A DNA stretch of 64,000 nucleotides from NCBI GenBank assembly GCA_020637805.1, contig JACKJU010000002.1, positions 1 through 64,000 of the forward strand. The letters are read 5' to 3'. Shown piece by piece: positions 54,780-63,621 of the stretch. Source of the DNA: Nitratireductor sp. (GTDB lineage: Bacteria > Pseudomonadota > Alphaproteobacteria > Rhizobiales > Rhizobiaceae). Each line of letters opens with the position of its first letter. Position 1 is the stretch's first letter. The notes beneath the pieces were generated by a model. It did no database searches. It was not told the DNA's origin and saw only the letters and a list, made by a program, of their open reading frames with translations. The position numbers and the translations under genes were made by a program.

Positions 54780-55322
54780 TTATGCGACCTGCAGCGGCGC
54801 AGCGTTTTCCGGGCCGTGAAGCATTTCCTTCAACTTGGCGTTTTCCGCCCTCAGTGCCGCAAGTTCGTCCTCAATACGCTCCTGCTCGACCTTCTTGTTC
54901 TGCTCGATCACGCCATTGAGGCGTTCATTTGCCTCCTTGAGGGCGGCGAATTCGGCACCAAGCATTTCGAAAGCGCTCGATTCAAGTTTCTCGACCCTTG
55001 CCAGCGCTGCCGCGAGTTTCTGTTCGAATTCCGCTGTTGACGGTGCCTGCTGCTGCTCAGCGGGTTCCTCGGTCGGTTTGCCGGGCCGCGAAGTGAAGAA
55101 CAGAATAAGGAGGGAGACAATGCCAGTAGCGAAGGCGGGTAGGGCAAGACCTTCGAACGTGTGCTGCAAGTCGCCCAGATGCATGTCGTGAAGCGCGCCG
55201 AAAACGATCGTCGAGGAGGCGATGATCCCGATCAGTGAAACACCCGAAAGCAATCCCTTGACTGGCGGCTTGCGCGACTTTCCTTCGCCTTTCTTGTCCT
55301 TGGCTACAGGTTTCTTTGCCAT
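54780..55322 (-). CDS. Membrane protein with C-terminal coiled coil
   Basis: 180 residues from ATG 55322 (AGGGGAAGC upstream). The N-terminus is Lys-rich (MAKKPVAKDKKGEGKSRKPP). Two membrane helices follow (LSGVSLIGIIASSTIVFGAL, LPAFATGIVSLLILFF). The C-terminal 100 residues form a coiled coil (FEQKLAAALARVEKLESSAF, EDELAALRAENAKLKEML). No enzymatic domain. The frame is open much further upstream, but that part is poor. Location beside the flagellar cluster does not define its role. Confidence 0.72.
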   Translation of the reverse strand: MAKKPVAKDKKGEGKSRKPPVKGLLSGVSLIGIIASSTIVFGALHDMHLGDLQHTFEGLALPAFATGIVSLLILFFTSRPGKPTEEPAEQQQAPSTAEFEQKLAAALARVEKLESSAFEMLGAEFAALKEANERLNGVIEQNKKVEQERIEDELAALRAENAKLKEMLHGPENAAPLQVA

Positions 55323-55530
55323 GATGCTTCCCCTTACACGTGTCGGCCCGCCAGCGGCATATTCCGTCTGGCGAGGTCTGTTCAAGTTTTCGGATCCAAC
55401 AGGAAAACATCTCGGGTAGCCGAGGGTGCGTGTGCGGCATGCACCAGATCCTCCGGGACCTGCACCGTCGCTACTTGGTATCAGTGGAAGGTTACCATCT
55501 TCATAACGGATGGCATGCGGGCAGCCATCC

Positions 55531-55731
55531 CTACTGGAGTACCAGGGAATAGGCTGCCAAACCCAGAAGAGCTGCGGTCGCGCCAACAAAAAGTCCGGTC
55601 CAGAAACTGTCGAGCGCCAGGTTTTCCGGTTCTGCGGTACGGCTCAGCGTGGAATAGGCAAGCTCGGCCAGAGCCTTGCGCAGTTCGCTTTCGCTAAGTT
55701 GATCGATCGGCCGGTTTTTCCACCTGATCAT
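55531..55731 (-). CDS. Small membrane protein, 66 residues
   Basis: ATG 55731 is preceded by GGGAG at a good distance. The product has a charged helix (MIRWKNRPIDQLSESELRKA) and a C-terminal membrane helix (FWTGLFVGATAALLGLAAYS). It is 74 bases downstream of flgF on the same strand, and could belong to that transcript. No homologue known. The gap 55323-55530 is empty. Confidence 0.6.
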   Translation of the reverse strand: MIRWKNRPIDQLSESELRKALAELAYSTLSRTAEPENLALDSFWTGLFVGATAALLGLAAYSLVLQ

Positions 55732-55805
55732 TTCGGGACTCCCAGAACATCTGGAAGTCACGGAGCAATTGCCGTACCAGTTTCAGGGAACCGGTTTGGA
55801 TATGG

Positions 55806-56531
55806 TTAACCACGCCTGGCAAGTTCGGTGATCGATTTCTCCATCGCGGCGTCGGCTTTCTCGATCATGCTCGAAACCGAATCGAACGACCGCTGCACGG
55901 TGATCAGGTTCGCCAGTTCCTTCAGCGGATCGGTGTTGGAACCTTCCAGGAAACCCTGCGTCAGGCTGGTCGAGCTGCCGAGCGCAATTGCGTTGGGGGG
56001 CGTCTTGGCCGTGAAGGCCGTATTTCCGTAGCGCGCGCTGATCTGGTCTTCGGGCAAATTGAACACGCCGATATTGCCGACAAGCTTTCCTGCTTCCCGC
56101 ACCCGGCCATCGGGATGGATCGTCAGATCGGATCCACCCTTTTCAAGCACGATTGGCGCGCCGCCCGCGTCTAGAACGCCAAACCCTTCCAGGCTTTGGA
56201 GTTCACCGAAAGGACTGACCTTGAAGCGGCCGTCACGGGTGAAGATCTGTCCGGCCGGTGTCTGGAGAGAAAAATATCCTTCTCCTGAAATGGCAACGTC
56301 CATCGGATTGTCCGTCTGGAATTTCGGCCCCTCTGCCTCGCGCACGTGAACTTTCGTGACTTCGACAAAATTGGTCCGGTCGGGTGTGGCATTGGACAGA
56401 ACGGTGGAGAAGTCCGCCTTTTCGGCTCGAAAACCCACCGAATTGGCGTTTGCAACGTTGTTGGCCACCACATCCAGCTGGTGAAGAAGTGCCCTTTGCG
56501 CAGAAAGCGCGACCGAAATTGATGTATCCAT
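55806..56531 (-). CDS. flgF: Flagellar basal-body rod protein FlgF
   Basis: 241 residues, a proximal rod component of the flagellar basal body. The N-terminal rod signature is LDVVANNVANANSVGFRAEK, and the C-terminus has LANLITVQRSFDSVSSMIEK. The central GEGYFSLQTPAGQIFTRDGR block is typical of the FlgF/FlgG group. It follows the DUF1217 gene by four bases and reads away from motA. Confidence 0.94.
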   Translation of the reverse strand: MDTSISVALSAQRALLHQLDVVANNVANANSVGFRAEKADFSTVLSNATPDRTNFVEVTKVHVREAEGPKFQTDNPMDVAISGEGYFSLQTPAGQIFTRDGRFKVSPFGELQSLEGFGVLDAGGAPIVLEKGGSDLTIHPDGRVREAGKLVGNIGVFNLPEDQISARYGNTAFTAKTPPNAIALGSSTSLTQGFLEGSNTDPLKELANLITVQRSFDSVSSMIEKADAAMEKSITELARRG

Positions 56532-56535
56532 GTGC

Positions 56536-57342
56536 CTAGAATTTCTTCATGTTCTGGATTGAAGTCAAGAGATCGACTGACAGCGTATTCGTGTTCGAAA
56601 ACAGGGTCACAAGGGGCGGCACGGAAACCGCCTCCTCGCCCGAAATGTCCCAGAGCGGCAGGAACCTCGATATCAGCTTGTCAATCTTTTCAGGATCGGA
56701 GAGATCCTCGATGTCGAGGCGCTTGTTGATCATCTCCGCCTGTTTCTCGATGTCGAGATAGGACATTTCAGCAGGAAGCTGGAATACTGTCTGCACAACC
56801 TTGAGAAGGGCTGGGTCGGCGAGGATCGAATATGTGTTTTCGACCTCTCCTGCCTTGCGCTTGAAATACATTGCAAGCCGTGCACCATCGCTGCGCTCGC
56901 CTGCATCGATTTCCATGGTCTGCTGGTAGTACTTGTCGACAACACCCGTTCGCGTACGTTCAAAGGTGGTGGTTGTCTCGCCATAACGGGCAAAGTTGAA
57001 GTCTGTCGCCAGTTGCTTGAAGCGCGAATCGGTCAGCTGGTTGGCGAGCGCCTTGTCGTCGTCGATGCCTCCTTCGAGTACACGGCGAACCATGGCCTTG
57101 GCATAGGACATTTCCTCAAGGCCGTAGGCCCGCATTACGTAGTTGAACACCCTTGTGTCCGATACGAGTTCCTCGGCGGAGCTTATGTTGTCGATCCGGG
57201 CAAGGTAATTCTCGGTTTCGCGGCTGACCTGAGGCCGGTTGGCGATGTCGGAAAGCGCGCGTTCGGAATTCGCGGCAAACAGCTTGTAGGTTGAGACGGC
57301 CTGCATCACGGCTTTGATTTCCCGGATTGAGTTCATCTGCAT
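56536..57342 (-). CDS. DUF1217-domain protein of the flagellar cluster
   Basis: 268 residues, helical throughout, with no signal peptide or membrane helix. Recognisable stretches are YLARIDNISSAEELVSDTRV and FNYVMRAYGLEEMSYAKAMV, then FKQLATDFNFARYGE, as in the DUF1217 family found next to flgF in rhizobia. The role is not established. It is divergent from motA, with 139 bases between them for both promoters. Confidence 0.82.
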   Translation of the reverse strand: MQMNSIREIKAVMQAVSTYKLFAANSERALSDIANRPQVSRETENYLARIDNISSAEELVSDTRVFNYVMRAYGLEEMSYAKAMVRRVLEGGIDDDKALANQLTDSRFKQLATDFNFARYGETTTTFERTRTGVVDKYYQQTMEIDAGERSDGARLAMYFKRKAGEVENTYSILADPALLKVVQTVFQLPAEMSYLDIEKQAEMINKRLDIEDLSDPEKIDKLISRFLPLWDISGEEAVSVPPLVTLFSNTNTLSVDLLTSIQNMKKF

Positions 57343-57481
57343 TGTTGACGGGCAGGCTTGCGCGTAGCTGGAAGCCGCAATAGCCCTCCTGTTCAGCTTC
57401 GCGCAAGCTGCAATGCCTATCTCCTGAGACAGTGTTTCTGAATAATGGCGATGCGCTGCGTCCGCGGGGGTCTAAACTTAC

Positions 57482-58354
57482 ATGACGATTATTATCGGAC
57501 TTGTGGTCGTGTTCGGATGCCTGCTTGGCGGTTTCGCCGCCATGGGTGGGCATCTCGAAGTTTTGGTGCAGCCGTGGGAATATTTCATCATCGGCGGCGT
57601 CGCCATCGGAACCTTCATCGTTGCCAATCCCATGTCCGTGATCAAGGATACCGGCAAGGCCCTGCTTGAGGTTTTCAAGAACAAGGTTCCGAAGGGACAG
57701 GAATACCTCGATATCATCGGCCTGCTCTTCATGCTCATGCAGGCCATTCGTTCCAGTACACGGGCCGAAGTCGAAGCCCATATCGACGACCCTGAAAACT
57801 CGAACATCTTTTCAGAATTTCCCGACATCCTAGAAGATGAGGAAATGCTGAGCTTCATCGCCGACTATGTGCGCCTGATCATTCTCGGCAATGCGCGGCC
57901 GCATGAAATCGAGGCGCTGATGGAGGAGGAAATCCACACCATCTCGCGTGACAAGATGAAGCCCTACCAGGCGGTACAGGCAGTTTCGGACGGTCTGCCT
58001 GCTATTGGCATCGTTGCAGCAGTGCTTGGCGTCATCAAGGCGATGGGATCTCTCGACAAGCCGCCAGAGTATCTTGGCGCACTCATCGGTGCCGCGCTTG
58101 TCGGTACATTTGCGGGCATCCTGATGTCATACGGATTGGCAGGTCCTTTCGCTACTGCGATCAAGTCGGTGCGCGACAAGCAGAACCGCCGGTACGTGAT
58201 CGTTAAACAGACGCTGATCGCGTTCATGAACGGTGCAACACCGCATCTGGCCGTCGAATACGGACGCAAGACAATCTCGAAAAAAGATCGGCCGACACTG
58301 GAAACAGTGGAAGAACAAATGCTCAATTCACCAATGCCCCAGGCGGCAGAATGA
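57482..58354 (+). CDS. motA: Flagellar motor stator protein MotA
   Basis: 290 residues with four membrane helices. With MotB it forms the proton channel that drives flagellar rotation. Motifs are [40 protein letters not shown] and [20 protein letters not shown]; the cytoplasmic loop is charged. The gene order motA-fliM-...-fliN-fliG-flhB is that of rhizobia, with motB elsewhere. Confidence 0.96.
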   Translation: MTIIIGLVVVFGCLLGGFAAMGGHLEVLVQPWEYFIIGGVAIGTFIVANPMSVIKDTGKALLEVFKNKVPKGQEYLDIIGLLFMLMQAIRSSTRAEVEAHIDDPENSNIFSEFPDILEDEEMLSFIADYVRLIILGNARPHEIEALMEEEIHTISRDKMKPYQAVQAVSDGLPAIGIVAAVLGVIKAMGSLDKPPEYLGALIGAALVGTFAGILMSYGLAGPFATAIKSVRDKQNRRYVIVKQTLIAFMNGATPHLAVEYGRKTISKKDRPTLETVEEQMLNSPMPQAAE

Positions 58355-58414
58355 TCATGACAACGAATGAGCAGGAAACTCGCGGACTGAGCGGTGTTGG
58401 GGAGGCAGCGCGCG

Positions 58415-59353
58415 ATGAGTGAGATCTTCGTCGATTCCTCGCAGGCTAACATGCTGCTCGACCTGCTGCGGGCAAACGAGGCCAGCCCGGTTGAGCAGGA
58501 GGATCCACTCGGTGTCAATGAGGCGGTGGAAAAGGTCTCAGCTCATTTCAAAGAGATGATCACGGCCATGCTTGGCCAGCGTCTGAGCGCCAAGGTAAGG
58601 TCGGTCCAACTGTTGGACGGCCCCTGGCTGGAGCCTGCCACTGATGATCAGGGCTGTGTTACGATCTCAGCCAAGGGCGGCAAGCCGTTCTTATATCTTG
58701 GCATGCGCAACGAGCAGTTGCGGGTGCTGTCCGGTCTGCTGTTGGGCGGCGTCCCGACCGGTGCATCAAAGAACGAAACACCGCTGACCAAATCCGAGAA
58801 GAAGATACTTTGCATCGTCGCCGACCGCCTGGCACAGAAGCTCTACACTTCACGTGATAGTCTGGAGGCCATGCCGCTTCCTGGCAGTGCGCGCGCGTGT
58901 GAGCCGGTGCAGGCACTTGACCAGTTGGAAACCGGACAGGAACTGGTGCAGTTGGTTGTCGATACCAGCTGCGGTGGGGCCAGCTTCCGTTTGACGCTGT
59001 TGTTTGCCATGGAGGTTCTTCAGCCGGCGGTGGAGCCTGTTGCGCGCGACACGCAGTCGGCGGACGATGAAACCCCGGTGCACCGCCATGTGGTGCGCGG
59101 TGGCGTCGATCTGGGACTGGTTCCATCCTCTTCGACATGCGAACTGGTATCTGTCGAGCTCAGCCTGTCTCAACTGCGGCGGCTGAAGGCCGGCGAACTC
59201 CTGCCGGTAGAGACACCAATACGCAATGTCAGGCTTCTCGATGCGGATGGCTCGCCCTTTCTCGCCGGCCGGCTGGTTCCGGCCCGAAACAACAAGCTTC
59301 AAATCATCGCGGCGCGTGATCGTGACCGCGCACATGGAGAGGTGGTCCGATGA
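58415..59353 (+). CDS. fliM: Flagellar motor switch protein FliM
   Basis: About 312 residues, C-ring component that receives CheY-P. An N-terminal segment (MSEIFVDSSQANMLLDLLRA) is followed by the CheC-like middle domain, and the SpoA (FliN-like) C-terminus is VELSLSQLRRLKAGELLPVE and SPFLAGRLVPARNNKLQIIA. It is divergent from enterobacterial FliM, as usual in rhizobia. ATG 58415 has GGGGAGG upstream; the ORF is open 21 bases further. It overlaps the next gene as ATGA. Confidence 0.9.
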   Translation: MSEIFVDSSQANMLLDLLRANEASPVEQEDPLGVNEAVEKVSAHFKEMITAMLGQRLSAKVRSVQLLDGPWLEPATDDQGCVTISAKGGKPFLYLGMRNEQLRVLSGLLLGGVPTGASKNETPLTKSEKKILCIVADRLAQKLYTSRDSLEAMPLPGSARACEPVQALDQLETGQELVQLVVDTSCGGASFRLTLLFAMEVLQPAVEPVARDTQSADDETPVHRHVVRGGVDLGLVPSSSTCELVSVELSLSQLRRLKAGELLPVETPIRNVRLLDADGSPFLAGRLVPARNNKLQIIAARDRDRAHGEVVR

Positions 59354-60000
59354 ATTTTCCGATAATCGAACTCGCACTGGTCTCGGCAAGCCTGATGGTA
59401 ACGCTGGCCTGCACCGCTCTGATCTACATTATCTGGCGCAGGGGTTCCGAACGGTTCGATCAGCTGTCGAGCAGCGGTGCCTTGCTGGTCAAGGCGAGCT
59501 GCCACAACACGAAGCAGTTGCGAGAACTGGAAACCTCCGTTCGCCATGTGCACGAAAACGGGCTGGAGACACTGGCATTCCAGAAGAAAGCGAATGACCA
59601 TCAAAGGGTTCTCCTTGCTTCGCTCAACCTGCAGACCCAGCGTATCGCGGACATGTTGGTGACTTCAGGTGGCGGTACGCCGCCAGCGGCCCGTGAGACA
59701 GTTGCGAACCACCGTCCGGTGGCAGTGGCGGCAATCGCGCCTGGAACGACCAGGTCGCGGGTGATTGGCGGGACGAGCGACCAGCCAGTCGGTGTTGTGC
59801 CGCTGGAAGCATGGATCTCAAGATCTCGAAATGCGGAACGGACAAGCGAGGCGCCGCGTCGTCAACCGGCGGGAGCGGTGGAACTCATGAGCCAGCGGTT
59901 CGACCGCTTCGTTGACGAAATAGGCAGGACGGCCGAACAGGCGGTGAGGGAGCAGGATGTTTCCGCCGCAAGGCCGGTAAGGGTGGCAGCTAATGGCTGA
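59350..60000 (+). CDS. Unknown membrane protein between fliM and fliN
   Basis: 216 residues. One N-terminal membrane helix (LVSASLMVTLACTALIYIIW) is followed by a helical, probably coiled-coil part (QLRELETSVRHVHENGLETL, FQKKANDHQRVLLASLNLQT) and a disordered Arg-rich tail. Its ATG overlaps fliM and its end overlaps fliN by eight bases, so it is strictly coupled to the C-ring genes. I know of no named flagellar protein like this; it could be a motor accessory. Confidence 0.72.
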   Translation: MNFPIIELALVSASLMVTLACTALIYIIWRRGSERFDQLSSSGALLVKASCHNTKQLRELETSVRHVHENGLETLAFQKKANDHQRVLLASLNLQTQRIADMLVTSGGGTPPAARETVANHRPVAVAAIAPGTTRSRVIGGTSDQPVGVVPLEAWISRSRNAERTSEAPRRQPAGAVELMSQRFDRFVDEIGRTAEQAVREQDVSAARPVRVAANG

Positions 60001-60595
60001 CAACGAGGAAATTGGCGGTTCGACGCTTTTGCCGGATTTGCCTGAAATGCAGGAACTGTCTCCTGAGTCCGGTGGACTTGGAGAGTTGCCGGAAATGCCC
60101 GGTGGCCTCGGTCCGGTCCCGGGTGAAGGCATGGATTTCAGCAGTGACCCTGGTGCGGGTCTGAGCGGTTCGCCGGGTCTGGGCAGCGAACCGGGTGCCG
60201 GGTTGGGAGCAGGACCGGGCGACGAGATGCCTCAACTTGGCGGCGACTTGCCCCAATTCAACGAGACCGACGAAATGTCAGAACTGGAACCGGAAATCGA
60301 CTTCGTCATAAATGACACTCCCGCGCAGGGCTCGAAGGGGGGAACCCTGATTGACGACAACCGAATTCAGTCCATCAAGGTAAAGGTCCAGGTCATGCTC
60401 GGCGGTACCAGCCTGTCCGTGGCGCAGCTGGCACAGCTTCGCGAGGGCGATACGGTTGCACTGACGTCGAAGATCAGCGATCCGGTACAGATTCTCGCAA
60501 ACGGACAGGTAATCGGGCAGGGGAAGGTCGTAGTCATTGAAAGCGATCCACCCACCTTCGGCGTCAGACTGGAAAACGTGATCGATGTCCTGTGA
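59993..60595 (+). CDS. fliN: Flagellar motor switch protein FliN with long N-terminal extension
   Basis: 200 residues. The C-terminal 80 residues are the SpoA domain: SIKVKVQVMLGGTSLSVAQL, LREGDTVALTSKISDPVQIL and ANGQVIGQGKVVVIESDPP. The N-terminal 115 residues are Gly/Pro-rich (GGLGPVPGEGMDFSSDPGAG), probably disordered; FliN elsewhere is often about 100-140 residues. Part of the C-ring with FliM and FliG. Confidence 0.93.
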   Translation: MADNEEIGGSTLLPDLPEMQELSPESGGLGELPEMPGGLGPVPGEGMDFSSDPGAGLSGSPGLGSEPGAGLGAGPGDEMPQLGGDLPQFNETDEMSELEPEIDFVINDTPAQGSKGGTLIDDNRIQSIKVKVQVMLGGTSLSVAQLAQLREGDTVALTSKISDPVQILANGQVIGQGKVVVIESDPPTFGVRLENVIDVL

Positions 60596-60610
60596 TAGCC
60601 GGAAAATTCG

Positions 60611-61570
60611 ATGAACATGAACCATGGTGACAATCAGCATCGCCTGAACGGGCCGCAGAAGGCTGCCGCATTGTTGCTCGCAATGGGCAAGGAAAACGCA
60701 CGCAAGGTAAGCGAGCATTTCAGTTCCGACGAGATGCGGTTGCTGGTCGATGCGGCGAAGAAACTCCCAGGGCTTTCCGTTCACGATGTTTCATCGTTGC
60801 TGGACGAGTTCGAGCAGAACTTTGAAAGAAGCGGCATTTCGGTGGGAGCCAGCGATTTCGAAAGCCTGTTCACCCCACGCAAGAACGATGGCGAGGAGCA
60901 AGGCAGCGCCGGTGAGGAGCGGATCGTGATCGATGTGGCCACCGCGCTGAAATTCTTCGAGGGCGAACCGGCAATGATGAGCGCGGTGCTCATTTCCGAA
61001 CTGGATGACGAGGTAGCTGCCCAGGCTCTCAAGGAGCTTGAGCCGGAGAAGCGAAGCGAAATCATGAACGCGTTCCTCATTCGGCGTCAGTTGGATCCCG
61101 AACTGGAAGCGGCACTCAAGGCAAGCATCCTGGATGTTGTCGCCGCTGATGCCGGGGCGGGCGAGACAAGCGAGCAAATCGAAAAGACGGTGTCTGTCAT
61201 TACCTTCATGGACGAGGATGATGGCGAAGCGCTCCTTGCGGCTATTGAAGCCCAGGATCCGCAGACGGCTGCGGCCATCCGGCGTTCGATATTCCGGTTT
61301 GCCGACATTGCTCTTCTCGACAGTAAGGCCATCGCCAAGGTGGTCGACAAACTGGAGACAGACGATATCACGGCAGCACTCAGCGGAGCAGATGCCGCAA
61401 TTCTGGAGGCAATCATGACGCCGCTCAGCCAGAGGAACCGGAAGATCGTCGAGTCTGAACTCGCACGCGGCGGTATCTCCGCGGAGAAGACCGATGTTGC
61501 ACGCCGCAAGATCGCGGGCATTGTCATTGGCCTTGCAAAGGATGGCGTACTGGCCCTCCCAAGCAAGTGA
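60611..61570 (+). CDS. fliG: Flagellar motor switch protein FliG
   Basis: 319 residues. It couples the MotA stator to the C-ring. Three FliG domains are seen: N-terminal QKAAALLLAMGKENARKVSE, middle FEGEPAMMSAVLISELDDEV with ELEPEKRSEIMNAFL, and C-terminal DPQTAAAIRRSIFRFADIAL, with the charged residues facing MotA. Follows fliN by 15 bases. Confidence 0.94.
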   Translation: MNMNHGDNQHRLNGPQKAAALLLAMGKENARKVSEHFSSDEMRLLVDAAKKLPGLSVHDVSSLLDEFEQNFERSGISVGASDFESLFTPRKNDGEEQGSAGEERIVIDVATALKFFEGEPAMMSAVLISELDDEVAAQALKELEPEKRSEIMNAFLIRRQLDPELEAALKASILDVVAADAGAGETSEQIEKTVSVITFMDEDDGEALLAAIEAQDPQTAAAIRRSIFRFADIALLDSKAIAKVVDKLETDDITAALSGADAAILEAIMTPLSQRNRKIVESELARGGISAEKTDVARRKIAGIVIGLAKDGVLALPSK

Positions 61571-61591
61571 CTTCAGAGCGAATAGGCGAAG

Positions 61592-62659
61592 ATGTCCGAC
61601 GGCGAAGACAAAAGTGAAGACCCCTCAGAGAAACGCCTGAGGGAAACGCTTGAGAAGGGACAGGTTCCGTTTTCGCGCGAAATCACGGCCCTTGCTTCCG
61701 TAACAGCGATCCTGGCCGTCTTCATGCTGCTGTTGCCTTCATTCGTTGTGGACCTGACACGCGTATTGCAATCGGTCTTCGCCAATCTGCGCGAGTGGCC
61801 GCTGGATACGCCATCTGATGCGCAACACCTGCTAAAGCTGGTGTTCTTTGCAGTAATCCTTGGTCTTGCTCCAGTGATTCTGCCGCTGATGCTCGCAGGA
61901 CTGCTTTCGTCGCTCGCGCAAAACCAGCCACGTTTCGTTCTGTCCCGCATCGCCCCTAACTTTTCGAAAATCTCGCCCGCCAACGGTGCCAAGCGCCTGT
62001 TCGGAAAGCAGGCGCTGGTGGAACTCGCCAAATCGCTCGTAAAGTTCGGTGCGGCAGCGATCATTTCGGCTATCGTCGTCGCCAAGTGGAAGGATGTGGT
62101 GCTGGGTCTGCACCAGAAGGCCATTATCGGTATTCCCGCTATAATCTCCGAAATATCCATCAACGTGCTCGCTACGCTGATCGTATTCGTTCTGATACTG
62201 GCCGTTGCCGACTTCTTCTACGAGAAGAACAAATGGTTCGATGACATTCGAATGACCAAGCAGGAGGTCAAGGAAGAGCACAAGCAGTCCGAAGGTGATC
62301 CGCACATCAAGCAGAAAACCCGGTCCGTTGCGCGAAGCAGGGCTCGCACAAGGATGATGCAGCAGGTTCCCGAAGCAACCGTCGTTATTGCCAACCCGAC
62401 GCACTTTGCTGTTGCGCTTCGCTACCAGTTCGGAGAAGACCGCGTGCCGAAAGTTCTAGCAAAAGGGCAGGACCTCCTCGCACTGAAGATCAGGCAGATC
62501 GCCGAGGAAAACGGCGTTCGCGTGATCGAGGACAAGCCTCTCGCCCGTGCGCTCTACAAGGCAGTTACAGTAAATGCCGAACTGCCAGTTGAGTTCTATG
62601 TTCCGGTTGCGGCAATCATCCGCAACGTGATGGCTGCCGAAAAGAGATTGGCCAACTGA
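61592..62659 (+). CDS. flhB: Flagellar export gate protein FlhB
   Basis: 355 residues, substrate-specificity switch of the flagellar type III export gate. Four N-terminal membrane helices are followed by the cytoplasmic domain with the autocleavage site VVIANPTHFAVALRY (Asn-Pro-Thr-His). The start MSDGEDKSEDPSEKRLRETL is family-typical. The stop overlaps the next gene as TGATG. Confidence 0.96.
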   Translation: MSDGEDKSEDPSEKRLRETLEKGQVPFSREITALASVTAILAVFMLLLPSFVVDLTRVLQSVFANLREWPLDTPSDAQHLLKLVFFAVILGLAPVILPLMLAGLLSSLAQNQPRFVLSRIAPNFSKISPANGAKRLFGKQALVELAKSLVKFGAAAIISAIVVAKWKDVVLGLHQKAIIGIPAIISEISINVLATLIVFVLILAVADFFYEKNKWFDDIRMTKQEVKEEHKQSEGDPHIKQKTRSVARSRARTRMMQQVPEATVVIANPTHFAVALRYQFGEDRVPKVLAKGQDLLALKIRQIAEENGVRVIEDKPLARALYKAVTVNAELPVEFYVPVAAIIRNVMAAEKRLAN

Positions 62660-63093
62660 TGCCACTTTGCCCGACGGATATCACCGCGAAGCGGGAGAAG
62701 ATCATTTGCGCCGCCTGCACGGCACTTGCCCGGGAATTCCGGCTGATAGATCCGTTGATATACGCGAACTTCTTCCACTTCGCTCAATCGCAGCAGACCT
62801 ACGATGAGATCACCGCGATTGTGTCGCGCAATTTTCCGGGTGGTCAGATGATCTTCGGCTGCAGTGGCGACGCCCTGATCTCCTGGGGCGTCGAGCCCGT
62901 GGTCGCTGTCGACCTGGAGTTCAGTGCAGCGGATATCTTTCTTTTCTTCCGCCTCATCGTCACCAAGACGACCGAGAGTGTGGAAATGCATCATGTCGCG
63001 TTCAGCTTCGAAGGGGCCGGTGAAGCGCCATCAGCAGAGGCCAATACTGAAAGATTGAGATTGGCATTGGAGACCGCGAGGCAACCAGCCTGA
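62659..63093 (+). CDS. Unknown 144-residue protein of the flagellar cluster
   Basis: Starts one base into the flhB stop. No membrane helix. It contains an N-terminal helix with CAACTALAREF, a LIDPLIYANFFHFAQSQQTY segment and a core with GGQMIFGCSGDALISWGVEP and VDLEFSAADIFLFFRLIVTK. The function is unknown; overlap with flhB argues for a flagellar role such as a regulator or chaperone. After its stop 168 bases separate it from flgB, which has its own promoter room. Confidence 0.65.
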   Translation: MPLCPTDITAKREKIICAACTALAREFRLIDPLIYANFFHFAQSQQTYDEITAIVSRNFPGGQMIFGCSGDALISWGVEPVVAVDLEFSAADIFLFFRLIVTKTTESVEMHHVAFSFEGAGEAPSAEANTERLRLALETARQPA

Positions 63094-63261
63094 AGTGTGA
63101 CTTCGGTTACACGTTTGTCCATCATCTTCCGCTTTGCCGAACGCTGCAAGTTTCACGCAAGACTGCCCCTCTACCTTTTGGCATGGCCCGGAGTCGCGGT
63201 GGTTCGTGCCGCCTGAGTTCCGGGAAAACCGCAATGTGATGCGGCGGGGGCAAGGTGCGGC

Positions 63262-63609
63262 ATGAGTGAAGTTTATCTTGGAAAGCTGTCCCTGTTTCAG
63301 GCTGACTGGGCGAGTTACCGGCAGGCAGTGATCTCTGGCAATATCGCGAACGCCAACACGGTGGGCTACAAGGCGGCCGACGTGGTCTCGTTTGAAAGCG
63401 CGTTGGCAAAAGCTTCGAATCTCGACGGCAGCACAAAGGCGGGCATAGCCGTAAGGCAGGACGCAGCATGGGATGTATTGCATTCGGGCACTGCGGTTAA
63501 CCTGGCCAACGAGATGATCAAGGCAGGTGAGACCGTTTCTGCTCTCGATCTTAACACATCGGTCATGAAGTCGTTCCACCGCATGGTGGTTTCGGCATTC
63601 GGAAGCTGA
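63262..63609 (+). CDS. flgB: Flagellar basal-body rod protein FlgB
   Basis: 115 residues. The rod N-terminal signature is ISGNIANANTVGYKAADVVS, and the C-terminus has ALDLNTSVMKSFHRMVVSAF. It forms the proximal rod with FlgC and FlgF. FlgC follows after 12 bases. Confidence 0.92.
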   Translation: MSEVYLGKLSLFQADWASYRQAVISGNIANANTVGYKAADVVSFESALAKASNLDGSTKAGIAVRQDAAWDVLHSGTAVNLANEMIKAGETVSALDLNTSVMKSFHRMVVSAFGS

Positions 63610-63621
63610 GGGAGTTAGCAC

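Noticed and set aside
63094..63261. Possible sigma-54 promoter (TTGGCATGG...) before flgB
   Set aside because: The -12 GC element is not at the right distance, and rhizobial flagellar genes are not generally sigma-54 dependent.
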